Shown: one piece after another, positions 45,601-55,671 of the stretch | Numbering within the stretch: the first letter of the stretch is position 1 | Layout: each line of letters begins with the position of its first letter | Source: Mikania micrantha | Lineage: Eukaryota; Streptophyta; Magnoliopsida; Asterales; Asteraceae | Assembly (NCBI GenBank): GCA_009363875.1 | Contig: CM018693.1 | Coordinates: 72,338,986-72,402,985, forward strand | DNA length: 64,000 nt | Reading direction: 5' to 3' | Program-made: the position numbers and the translations under genes | Notes under the pieces: generated by a model | Databases searched by the model: none | What the model was told of the DNA's origin: nothing | The model's input: the letters and a program-made list of their open reading frames with translations, nothing else

Positions 45601-46610
45601 ACCCATTCCTAACACTGCCTATATGTGTATAATACCTTAACCCAAGTGTTTTAAGTGTTTATAACCGGTTAACACCACCAAAACTCCTAGGGGTCGACAC
45701 ACACACCAAAACCGAACATAAATCAAAGTTTTACCTTAAAATCAGCGCGTAACCGCGTGAAATCCTTGTACTTCCTTAATCCTCGTAGTGTGATGATCGT
45801 ATTGACTCCAATAACGCTCAAATCCGTTGGGAGATGGGTGAGATCTTCTAGAGAGAAGGTGGAGAAACGATTTCTAGAGAGAGAAAGAGTTTGAACGTGA
45901 ATGAGAGAAAGAAAGGGGGTTGGTGGTGGTGGATGGAAAATAAATGCTTCATTAATGACTTAGAGTATAATCGGTTGCCCGGTCTCGTTTGGTTTCGCGT
46001 AAAATGCCGGTTTCGCGTAGTTTTCATCATGAAACGACTAGGTTACATAAAATAATGTTTATAAATTATTCTAAGTTGTGATTCCTAATAAATTAACTAA
46101 TGCCTTTTATTTATTTTAAATTTTCAAAATATCAACTAACTGTTTAAATCGAATCGTACGGTCATCGCGCGTATTCGTTCAAATCGTCACCCGTACGAAC
46201 ACGGCGATAACTATACTTTTCAATATTGTTTTTTAATTATTGGATATTATTCAGAACGTTAAACCTTCAGATACATTCGTACAGATCGTCATCTATACGA
46301 ATAACCCGTCAATTTAGCATTTACATAACAACATCCGTTCTGTTTTGTTCTATACAGCCTCACATACGTTTATACATAATAAATCCTAACAAATAATGAC
46401 ATGATGGTTCTATGTTGTCAGATGTTTATCTGACTCAAGAACCATAGTTCTGAACCTTGTTTCTGTTAAAGGTTTATGAACTTGTTGTTTGATAACACAA
46501 AATGATAATGACAAATGATATGAATAGAAATTTCACTGAATGTATGTAGTTCATACCTGTTTACTGTTCATGTTACTGTTTAAGATCACTGTTCCGGCAC
46601 TGATGTTACA
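42695..46610 (-). repeat. Tekay-2 5' LTR (right copy), with a foreign terminal patch
   Basis: The start is mutated (TATCACACCCTGAGCC instead of TGTCACACC). It is near-identical to 33832-37824 up to about 46500. The last ~110 bp share an AATGAC insertion, GTAGTTCATACC and loss of a 12-bp GGTGACGGTTCC-type segment with the inverted solo LTR at 50943, and differ from the partner LTR. It contains the 44-bp repeats (43790-44005) and the GGTTCG array (44990-45545). Confidence 0.9.
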
Positions 46611-46634
46611 TACAAGTTTGGTATCAGAGCACTG
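46611..46634 (+). other. 24-bp foreign flank with a primer-binding-site sequence
   Basis: TACAAGTTTGGTATCAGAGC + ACTG is the exact reverse complement of 50919-50942, the sequence abutting the solo LTR at 50943. Homology stops at ACTG on both sides. Confidence 0.85.
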
Positions 46635-46734
46635 ATATAACACGTAAATCCCATAACACAAGAAGCAAAATCCCATATGAGTGAGTTTTTTTATGAAAAA
46701 TTCTACTGGATTTGCTTGGATTTAAGAAACTTAC

Positions 46735-46952
46735 ATCACAACAAGACTGCAAAGCAGTAGTTACCATCTCAGTGTCTCCAATACATTCAAAAGAATAGTC
46801 CACGCCACCATCAGTCATTCGCTTGATAATCTGAAACGTCACAACTAGGATTAACATGCATAGTTTTATGAACAAAAAGAAAGTTAGTACCTGTTGAACT
46901 GTCTCCTCAGTCTCATTCGGGTTGATGAAATCTGTTACTCCAAAAGCTTTTG
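46735..46952 (-). pseudogene. Captured alcohol dehydrogenase-like gene fragment (two exons, one intron)
   Basis: On the minus strand, an acceptor (TTGTGCAG) precedes exon 46891-46952, coding AKAFGVTDFINPNETEETVQ. A 60-bp GT...AG intron follows (46831-46890, ending TTTCAG). Exon 46735-46830 codes MTDGGVDYSFECIG and then ALQSCC, and is followed by a GTAAGT donor. The residues match the cofactor-binding region of plant zinc-dependent alcohol dehydrogenase/ADH-like proteins (medium-chain family). No other ADH exon is nearby, so this is a fragment and not a gene. The intact splice sites show it was captured from genomic DNA, not from mRNA. Confidence 0.85.
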
Positions 46953-47057
46953 CTGCACAAGTGGCAAAAATCATAAAAAGAGTTGATTTTTTTTTTATCA
47001 TGCCAGCAACGTGAGGAAGAGATCTTACACTAATTGACACCAAAAGAAGTGTTAGAT

Positions 47058-47058
47058 T

Positions 47059-47104
<46 letters not shown>
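47058..47104 (+). repeat. (CT)n(TA)n microsatellite
   Basis: About 11 CT units are followed by about 12 TA units, at the left edge of the foldback element. Confidence 0.9.
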
Positions 47105-48245
47105 GTTAGCACAGACTTTAAACTAAAGGCAAATTGGATTTTGACAATCCAAACTATGATTCATTAACTTATTATAATCCATACTAGTAATTTAACCAAT
47201 GACACACCTAACTTTCATTTTCATTACCAGGGACAACCCCTGCAGCATAATCATAGCAGCTTTCTGCTCAATTTACACTTATTTTCCACTCAATTTTGCT
47301 TGTTTACTTTCCCATTTAAGAATTATTATTTTTAGCTAAATCAAGTGAAAATCAAATGTAAATCATTGATGATTTTGCTAATAAGATTGTCCTTGACGAC
47401 GAAAATGAAAGTTAGGAACGTCCTTAGTACCTGTTAGCTTGGTTTTAAATTGCGTGATGCGATTATTTCAAAAATTCGTTGTGCGTTGCGTGATGAGAGC
47501 GCTATTTTCAAGACATTATAAAAAAACTAAATACATTAACATTCTAAAGTAATAATATGTTAAAATACAAGCAAAAGTTCAAAAAATTTCGTTAACATTA
47601 CTGAAAAATATGAAACATATTAGTTACCAATCAGAATTAACATAAGGCAATCAAATTATTTTTATTAAAAAATGAAACACCAAATTTCTATTAGAATATC
47701 AAAATCATATACCAATTACAAATCGAAATTAACATACGAAATTACTATCAGCTATGAAATCTTCAAAATCGGAATCAAAATCGTATCAGTTATGAAATTA
47801 TAAAGCGTACCAGGAAAATGAAATCACAAATCACCTGGCGATTGAAGATGATTGCTATTGAAGTTGTTGACAATTGAAGAATTTAATAGATTGATTGAAG
47901 AAATCCGTATATTGATTGAAGAAGTCAAAAGACGAATTACAGATTTATGAAGGAGTTGCCGACTTCCAAGGTTTACGAATCACAGATTTATGAATTACAG
48001 ATTCGGCGCAACACATCGCATTTCACAACCGGTGCAATTTGCCAAATGCATTGCAACGCCATCGCATCTGGGAGAGTAATCGAAACATAGGTTGAGTTGC
48101 GACAGTCCAAGCGCATCGTCGCAACTTGCGATTTGCGCATAAGTTGCGTGCAATTTTCAACCTAAGTCTGTTAGTATGAATTATTATTGGCCAAAATGTC
48201 ATAGTTTGAATTATTAAAATTCAAATTTCCTAAACTATGTTACAG
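47105..48245. mobile_element. Foldback/MITE-like element with ~120-bp inverted arms, carrying a nested insertion
   Basis: The left arm (about 47128-47222: TCCAAACTATGATTC, ATAATCCATACTA, CCTAACTTTCATTTTC) is matched in reverse complement by 47401-47416 (GAAAATGAAAGTTAGG) and 48172-48235 (TTCATACTAA, ATTCAAACTATGACA when reversed). The right arm is split by the 729-bp insertion at 47438-48166. Without it the element would be ~400 bp. It has no coding capacity. Confidence 0.65.
47438..48166. mobile_element. hAT-like non-autonomous transposon, 729 bp, 8-bp target duplication
   Basis: Flanks are CCTGTTAG (47430-47437) and TCTGTTAG (48167-48174), a 7/8 match to an 8-bp duplication as made by hAT elements. 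Ends are imperfect inverted repeats: CTTGGTTTTAAATTGCG and, reversed, CTTAGGTTGAAAATTGCACG. The subterminal regions are rich in TTGCG/GCGATT words. No transposase is encoded. Confidence 0.65.
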
Positions 48246-48351
48246 AAAACATATCATGTGATACCTTTCTCTTTTTTTTCTGGATTAGTTACTGATTGCA
48301 AAGTATCAAGGACTGATTTTTCAGTCCTAAAAACCCTAGTTTTTTGTAGTG

Positions 48352-49075
48352 TGATCTACTCCCTATAGTCCAACATTAAAGAAGCAATACAAGAATAAAT
48401 TTGAGTGTACTGGAATGATTTTGGGCTGGAAGTTTGTGATTGAAAGTAATCTCTTCATAATAAAGATACTTGAAGTAGTCCAGTATTTTAAAAAGACAAT
48501 AAACAGTTTTCACCAATTTCCATTGTGTGAACTCAGGGTTTTATCAGAAATTGGTTTAATAAACCCAGCCATTGATTATATGGCTAGTCGGATAGAAAGC
48601 ATAATAGGGAAAGAGGTTCGGACTATGAAGTTTGAGTTATTAAAACCTCAGAAGCTGAAGAAAATTCCTATGGTTGGGAATTTGGATTGGAATACCAGGA
48701 AGGGGAAGGTGTGATATGAATTTAAACCTATTAAATCTTTAAAGAGAATTCCTCTTTTAAAGTTTAACTTCGGTATTAGGAATAACCTCCACTTATAGTA
48801 CTTAGATGGTTATACTTCTAAAGCTATGTGTCAAGATGCAAACAAAGTGGAGTTTTGCAGAATAGATGATCCTATCCTCTTAATTAACCTTTCAGAAGAT
48901 GACCAAAGGAAATTCCGAATAAAATACATACAATATTATAAGCATCACTGAGTTTAAGCTATGCAGTTCAAGAATGTGATAGATTACGTATCAAGCACAA
49001 AATTTTTGATGGTAGTCATATACCTTCTCAGTGGAAAGAATGAAGACCAACACTGAGCCGTTGCTAAAGGGAGTC
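48352..49075 (+). pseudogene. Extra ORF of a second Copia family, upstream of its 3' LTR
   Basis: One frame stays readable from ~48415 to ~49045 with in-frame stops (TGA 48712, TAG ~48799, TGA ~48949). Pieces include LRVLSEIGLINPAIDYMASR, IIGKEVRTMKFELLKPQ, PIKSLKRIPLLKFNFGIRNN, DPILLINLSEDDQRKFRIKY, MQFKNVIDYVSSTKFLMVV. It ends at AAAGGGAGTC, a polypurine tract directly before the LTR at 49076. It is therefore the 3' end of a plus-oriented Copia whose pol is missing. I do not know the function; it resembles extra proteins placed between RNase H and the 3' LTR in daisy-family Copia elements. Confidence 0.55.
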
Positions 49076-49507
49076 TGTTAGTACCTTGATAGCATCAACC
49101 TTAGATGTTGAACTCAAGTTGTTGCAGAGTTGAAGTGAAGACCTTAGTGACCTTGTATTGTAGTTTTAGTTTCTTTTGTATTGTTGTGATTTGTATTTTG
49201 TTTATAGTTTGTAACTTGTAATTATGATTAAGTATGGTATCATCGATACTAATAGTATCGATCGTAATACCATCGATACTGTCAGTATCTACGGCAATGT
49301 CTATAAATATGTTAGGTTCGATGTGTTTAGTATCGATCTTGTTCAGAATTCAGATTATTAAGATTGTAATTTCTCTCTACTTGTAGCAAATTAATTCCAA
49401 GAGATTAATACAAGAGACTGAATTTCTTCTATTGATTTGTTCATTTCTATCTTTACTCAAACACGTTTCCATGGATTCCGCACTTACATTTGTGTAATAC
49501 CAGATCA
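49076..49507 (+). repeat. 3' LTR of the truncated plus-strand Copia
   Basis: It starts TGTTAGTACCTTGATAGC and ends near CAGATCA. It is the same family as 57941-58401 in the opposite orientation, including ATCGATACT-AAT-AGTATCGAT palindromes. Its right end adjoins a gypsy gag fragment. No matching target duplication was found. Confidence 0.75.
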
Positions 49508-50519
49508 TTTATATCTTTAACATGGACATATAGATAGGGTTCAGACTTCAAGTTTTCTTTCTTAAAAGGGGTAACAAATTTACTTTTCTCAATAGGAGTT
49601 GTTGTTACCTCAGCCTTTCGTTTTTCTCCCCTTTCAACGGATCTCAGAAGTTCCATCTCCCATTACGAGCCCAATTTATCAAGGCTTGTAGATTTTCACA
49701 TTTTGAAGGAGTTATTTACTCCGTTTATTTTTCTTTGAGCATAAGATGATATCTAATTATCAGTCCCGCTCTGTTCGTAAAAGATTAGTGCAGAACTTGG
49801 CTCTATCAAAGAACATTCCAGTGATTTGATCAATAGATTCATCTTTTTGCCTCATAGTAAGAAATTCTTCCTATATTTTGTCAATTGCTGATTGTGGACA
49901 AAAGTGTTGCAGGAACATTGTTTTGAAACAATGCCACCTCATTTCCTTAATACCTTTTTGACCCTTTTATTACTTACGAGCATCCCACCGATCTTTAGGA
50001 CGTTCTCTAAGCAGAGTAATTGCATAAACTACTTCATCTGTAGGGTCAAAATGACTTGTTTCAACTATAGTCTATATTCCAGAGATCCATCAATAACTCT
50101 CCAATGGATCAATCTTACCCTGAAATTCATCGGGCTTACATACCATGAAATCTTTGTAACTTACCCTCTTTGTCTCCTTTTCCTTTGTTTGCTTTGCTTT
50201 ATTCGTTTCTTTTTCATTCATCTCAACATTCAAACTCGAGTTACCCTTAGAAAACTCTTGTTGAATTATTGTTCTCATTTTCTCGAGATAGTGTGGAATC
50301 GTAAATTCAAAAGCTTTCGCTACTTCCTCCGTAATTTGTTTCCTCCTTTAATATTCCCGTTATACCTCCACCATCATGAGAAGACTCATTGTCTTCACTT
50401 TCGTATTCTTCCATAATTTTTTGTATTTCTCCACCATCAACCATGATTTTCTGCTGAAATTTACCCATATTAGGGTCTACATATTTTATGCACACAACAC
50501 ATATATATTTTATCACCAC
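49508..50519 (-). pseudogene. Gypsy-4 gag fragment
   Basis: Pieces in three frames: 50307-50519 (acidic N-terminus), 50090-50278 with RVSYKDFMVCKPDEFQGKID, ~49800-49890 with DESIDQITGMFFDRAKFC, and 49510-49656 with MELLRSVERGEKRKAEVTTT. The order fits a Ty3/gypsy gag unlike the Tekay gags above. It is cut on the 3' side by the Copia LTR at 49076-49507, so the zinc knuckle and pol are missing. Frameshifts separate the pieces. Confidence 0.75.
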
Positions 50520-50942
50520 TTTCTATATCAAATTTAACACCATTCCGTAAGTATTCAACATACATTAAGTCACCACTTATTAATGCCACAATATATATAT
50601 TATCATAATGCTTTCATAAGTTCAATCTTTTTCACCTCAACATAATAACACTTAATACATTAGAACGATGATCATAATTGAACTGAGTGTCATATATAAA
50701 TCATAATACTGGCCATAAGTGATGATTAATATATTCATCCCAGAAATTATATCACATCATTCTAACATATCAAATGTTATATAAAAATTTAATCACCGTA
50801 TCTATAAGCTCGTTCAATATCTTTGGAACGCCTAGAATCCAAGTCTCTCCTTTCCAAATTACGAGCACATGATATTTGAGTTTAAGTATTTCCCACCCAA
50901 CACTTAATTCACTCAAACCAGTGCTCTGATACCAAACTTGTA
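50520..50942 (-). other. Gypsy-4 5' leader and primer-binding site
   Basis: AT-rich non-coding leader. The PBS GCTCTGATACCA is at 50923-50934. The element's own LTR begins at 54835 (TGTAACACCC) because a solo LTR was inserted at the boundary; the original order was PBS-AAC-TTGTAACACCC. Confidence 0.8.
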
Positions 50943-53900
50943 TGTAACATCAGTGCCGTAACAGTGATCTTAAACAGTAACATGAACAGTAAACAGGTAT
51001 GAACTACATACATTCAGTACAATTTCTATTCATATCATTGTCATTATCAATTTGTGTTATCAAACAATGAGTTCATAAACAGTTAACAAAAACAAAGTTC
51101 AGAACTATGGTTCTTGAGTCAGATAATTATCTGGCAACATAGAACCATCATGTGATTATTTGTTAGGATTTATTATGTATAAACGTATGTGAGGCTGTAT
51201 AGAACAAAACAGAACGGATGTTGTTATGTGAATGCTAAATTGACGGGTTATTCGTATAGATGACGATCTGTACGAATGTATCTGAAGGTTTAACGTTCTG
51301 AATAATATCCAATAATTAGAAAACAATATTGAAAAGTATAGTTATCGTCGTGTTCGTACGGGTGACGATTCAAACGAATACGCGCGATGACCGTACGATT
51401 CGATTTAAACAGTAAATTAATATTTTAAAATTTAAAATAAATAGAAGATATTAGTTAATTTATTAGGAATCACAACTTTGAATAATTTTATAAATCCTAT
51501 TTTATAAACCGTGTCGTTTCGTGACGAAAACACGAGAAATCGACATTTTACGCGAAACTGAACGAGACCGACCAAACGAGTGTGGTGAAAAACTTATTAT
51601 GCCATTAAATTGCCATAATTATCATCACCAACCCCTCTCTCTCTCTTCAATTCGTTTTCTCTCTCTCTCTAAACCTCTCACAAGAAAACTCAACATCTCA
51701 CTAAGTTTTGGATCCCATTTCTAGCCGGATTCAAGTGTTCTAGGGGTCAAAACATTCCCCTCGTTGTGTAGATCAAGGAAGTACAAAGAAATCAAGATTT
51801 TATCCGTCAATTTTGAGGTAAATATCAAGTTTACATTCGGTTTTATGTTGTATCACGAACCCTTTGGATTATTGTTGTTTTAATCACATTTATCACTTAG
51901 AAACACTTAGATAAACACTTATGAATGATTAGGAAGTTGTAGGAACTGATTTGTAACAGATTGGGGTTGAAAAATGAAGAAGAAATACAGGTTTGTGAAC
52001 GAGTTACGATCAGGCGAACCTGTTGCAGTTCGCCGAACCTTTTGCTGACAGCCGAACCCTGTTGATCTGCCAGCCGAACCTGTTGATTCTGAGCCGAACC
52101 TGTGCCACTAACCTGCAACGAACCTGTCTGGCCGAACCCTAGGTCATGCGAACCTGTGACAGACGAACTTAAGTGAGACGAACCCTCAATCAACAAACCT
52201 TTGATCACGAACCTAATAGCAACGAACCTTTGACTAACGAACCTTCTAAGCTGACGAACCTTAGTCGAGCGAACCCTAAATGTTCGCCTAACTCAAAAAG
52301 GTTCGCCGAACCCTAAAGGTTCGCCTAACCTATGCTCAAATGCCAATAGGTTCGCTGCCCTAGGTGGTTAGAACCACAAAGTGTTAGCTAATCAAGGAAA
52401 TTCAGTACCTAGGGCTATTGAACTTAGTTGTAAGAACAAGGAAATGATCATACGAGCACTCGAAACTTAGAACGAACGGAGGAACATGCATTAGTGGGAG
52501 TTATACCACAAGGTGTTGGTGTAAATCTCAGTATTCACATCTAACACTTAGAAATCTCATACGAATGTATACAACTAATTTGGATTGTTCAATTGTGCAC
52601 TACAAGCTAAGTTGTAAACTCGGAGGAACAAGAATCAAGTTGGGAAACAAAGAACTACCAAAGGACCTGGAATTGACCTAAATTTGGTTAATTCAAAGTT
52701 CTAACACGTTTAACTTGTATTTTTCATAAAAATATCTTATGTTTTAATAAAATAGCATGACTTTAAGTTAGAGTTCATTATTATATTTTATAAATCTCAT
52801 TGGTTTCTCTTAAAGTTAGTTTATTATAATTGATTGGGAAATTGTTGAAAATAGACAATATTATTGTCTGGTTTTGGACTAAAAACAGAGGAAACTCTGC
52901 CCAAATTTTGTAAAATTTTAAAAGTAAGTTACTATAACTAAACATGGGATTTGGAGTTATAAATGTGTATTCAAGATAGATTAGAAGAGTAAGATCTTAG
53001 AATCACACTAGTAATTAGGACACTTAGATACACACATCGAGACCAAACCTTAGATGCGACGACTAATACGTGTACTTATAGCATTCAAATTTCTTAAAAA
53101 CAACTCAGGGGCTGAAGATACTTAGTCTACAAACAAGGGTGTGCATTTTGTGGTAGTATATTAGACAACAACACAGGTGAGTTTATTGCCCCTTTTCTAA
53201 CATTTTTGTTTTAAAACGCGGGGTTGAGAAGCATGCGTAAACTGTTTTATTTAAAGTGTTTACTTAGATGCTTTTATTTAACATATGTTTTATATGTAAA
53301 TTGTTAACCTAGAATCATGTCTAGGTGAATTTTATGCAGGTTTTTACTAAATCCACCTACTTATAACTTAAGTGGATAATTGGGTTAAACTAAACATTTC
53401 AACGAATCAAACAAAACATTTTTGACAATTCAAGTGGGTGATTTCAACGAATCAAACAAAACATTTTGACAAATCAAGTGTGTGAGTTCAACGAATCAAA
53501 CGAAACATTTTTGACAATTCAAGTGGGTGATTTCAACGAATCAAACAAAACATTTTGCCAAATCAAGTGTGTGAGTTCAACGAATCAAAGGAAACATTTT
53601 GACAATTCAAGTGGGTGATTTCAACGAATCAAACAAAACATTTTGACAAATCAAGTGGGTGAGTTCAATGAATCAAACGAAACATTTTGACAAAACAAAC
53701 AATCTTTGCAAAGTTAATATTCGATGTTCAACAAATCAAGTGTTTGATGAACAACGAACCAAGAGTACATTTGATCAACGAATCTAATATTCCATGATCA
53801 ACGAATCAAGTACATCTTGTAACAAAATCAGACGAATCAATAAATCATTTTCTGGGGAAAGTATGGGAAATATCAAAGATAACATATGCCAACGAATCAA

Positions 53901-54833
53901 AACGAATCAAGTACGAAACAAGAAATCCTACATTTCAAGAAGTCCTAGCTAGACGGTTTGAATTGTAGGTCATATGTTTGATGATATATACAGAATCCCC
54001 TAACTACTAAGTACCTTGATTGAAAGACTAGTCTACTCGAGTTGACCAAGGCCCAATCATTAGGACTTAGATTTTATTAAATGTTTATTTATTTATTTAA
54101 CTAACATTTATAACTGTTTCTACAATTGCTGTGGTTGATCATATTGTGTGATGAACTTATGAAATCAACAAGGATTTCAAATGATTGTAATTACGGGGAT
54201 AAAGAACCGAAGGATTTTGGGATTAATGAGAAGGGTAAAAATGCTTTACTATCATTAACAACAGTGTCATATGTGACTTAGTATGTGGTGGGACGGCGTC
54301 TGGGCGGGTCGTAGGCTCGACTCAGGGGTATGCCCTATATATAAGCATACCGAGTTGGATATTACATGTGGAGTTAATGAAGTTAAGGTCTTTACCGGAA
54401 GAGGTTTACAAATCATTTTCAAACTTTAAACTATATGAACTCACCAACCATGTGTTGATTTTATTTTTGCATGACTTCTTAGGTGACGAACAGGTCAACT
54501 AGGAAACTTATGCTTTTGGACTAGGACTTCAGATAGAAGACTTAGAATTTTTGGACATGCATATTTTGAAACATCATTACACAATTATTTTTTATATCTT
54601 GTGCAGTTACAAGATAGTTATTTTATGATGTTTATGATGGATTTACATTGTTAAATTATGAACGATTCGGATGTAATTTAACTTTGTAATTCTATTCTAT
54701 TTAGCATTTCTCATTTATATCATGTGCAATGTAAACAATCTGATCACTTCGATTATCACTCACGATATCGCGCCCCGAGAACCTTCCGCCCGACGGGGAC
54801 TCCGATCCAACCCCGCCGGCTTGGGGTGTGACA
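50943..54833 (+). repeat. Solo LTR of the Tekay-2 family, plus orientation, TSD TTGTA
   Basis: The 3891-bp LTR runs TGTAACATCAGTGCC...TTGGGGTGTGACA, flanked by TTGTA at 50938-50942 and 54834-54838. No internal domain follows, so it is a solo LTR left by LTR-LTR recombination. It contains the CGAACC word array (51995-52360), CAGGTGAGTT (53174), seven 44-bp repeats (53395-53700) and a TATA block (~54330). It forms a ~3.9-kb inverted repeat with 42695-46610. Confidence 0.92.
53395..53700 (+). repeat. 44-bp tandem repeats in the solo LTR, seven copies
   Basis: Alternating variants ACAATTCAAGTGGGTGATTT and ACAAATCAAGTGTGTGAGTT, each with CAACGAATCAAAC. This is one 88-bp dimer more than in the Tekay-2 LTRs. 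Confidence 0.85.
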
Positions 54834-54834
54834 T

Positions 54835-55630
54835 TGTAACACCCAACTTTATAATTGTTTTATTTAAAATACGTGCAGAAACATGGTCCTAGATTTTTTG
54901 AAAATTTCAGCATGACCCATTTTAAATCGTTTTCCTTATGAAAACAAACCTATTCCGAACTCATAGTTATATACTACTACTAATACACAATGCCACCGTA
55001 TAGAATTCGGCCCATTACACTATTTAATAAGATAAACTAAAAGACACTCAATAGTTTATAAAGTTTAAGTTTCACCAAAACATTTCTTTATGTGTCATGC
55101 AAAACCTTGATTACCCGATCCAAGACTTGTTCCCTTCCTTATTGCATCAGAGCTTTACCTACAAATTTCACCAACAACTAAATTAGCAAAATGCTAAGTA
55201 TGTAATAAAAAACACCATGTATGTATGTATGTATGTATGCACGTATGTATTACCACAATATGTAAGGCATAAACCTTACATTTTTACTACCATAAGTAAG
55301 GTATAACCTTACTGTATACGGTAAGTATATACCACCAGGTTAGGGGTTAATCCCTTTTCTACCACAATAAATTTAATATATTATTTTGTTAGAGGTTTAT
55401 CCTCTACTCAACCACCATATTTAAAATCCACAATTCTACAATATTATACACCAATATCGATCAACTATCATTATCAGCACCACCATAACATCACATGAAT
55501 TCTAAATTGAATCATGTTTACATTTTTTCTCATATAATACAGTTTGGTCAGACTACTTACCTCGACTAGAAGATTATCTCGTTCGATTATCTTCTTGACT
55601 GAAATCTTGATTTCTTGTTAAATTCCACAC
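54835..55630 (-). repeat. Gypsy-4 5' LTR, right end uncertain
   Basis: It begins TGTAACACCCAACTTT directly after the reconstructed PBS. It carries an ATGT microsatellite (55216-55250) and four small hairpins (55262-55405). It ends somewhere before the TA microsatellite at ~55636 and the Copia gag. Confidence 0.6.
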
Positions 55631-55634
55631 GAGT

Positions 55635-55635
<1 letters not shown>

Positions 55636-55670
<35 letters not shown>
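55636..55670 (+). repeat. (AT)n microsatellite
   Basis: About 16 AT units at the junction of the gypsy LTR and the Copia gag remnant. Confidence 0.9.

Positions 55671-55671
<1 letters not shown>

Larger units (their letters stand above)
33832..46610 (-). mobile_element. Tekay-2: near-complete Ty3/gypsy chromovirus, minus strand
   Basis: Two LTRs of 3993 and 3916 bp flank gag, PR, RT, RNase H, INT and chromodomain. PBS and PPT are identifiable. The left flank (TGAAC) and right flank (TACAA) do not match, so the target duplication is lost. The last ~110 bp of the right LTR are unlike its partner. Several frameshifts and one stop inactivate gag-pol, but the long 715-codon frame suggests a fairly recent copy. 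Confidence 0.92.

Noticed and set aside
46611..50942. The 4.3-kb segment between inverted LTRs as one transposon with 3.9-kb terminal inverted repeats.
   Set aside because: The contents are unrelated pieces in different orientations, and the right-hand LTR has its own TTGTA duplication as a solo insertion; no outer target duplication was found.
51897..52208. Gln/Ser/Gly-rich minus frame in the solo LTR.
   Set aside because: It is made by the CGAACC word array; the equivalent region of Tekay-2 LTRs is not open.
55209..55250. ATGT repeat as a possible CRISPR-like or satellite array.
   Set aside because: It is a plain tetranucleotide microsatellite.
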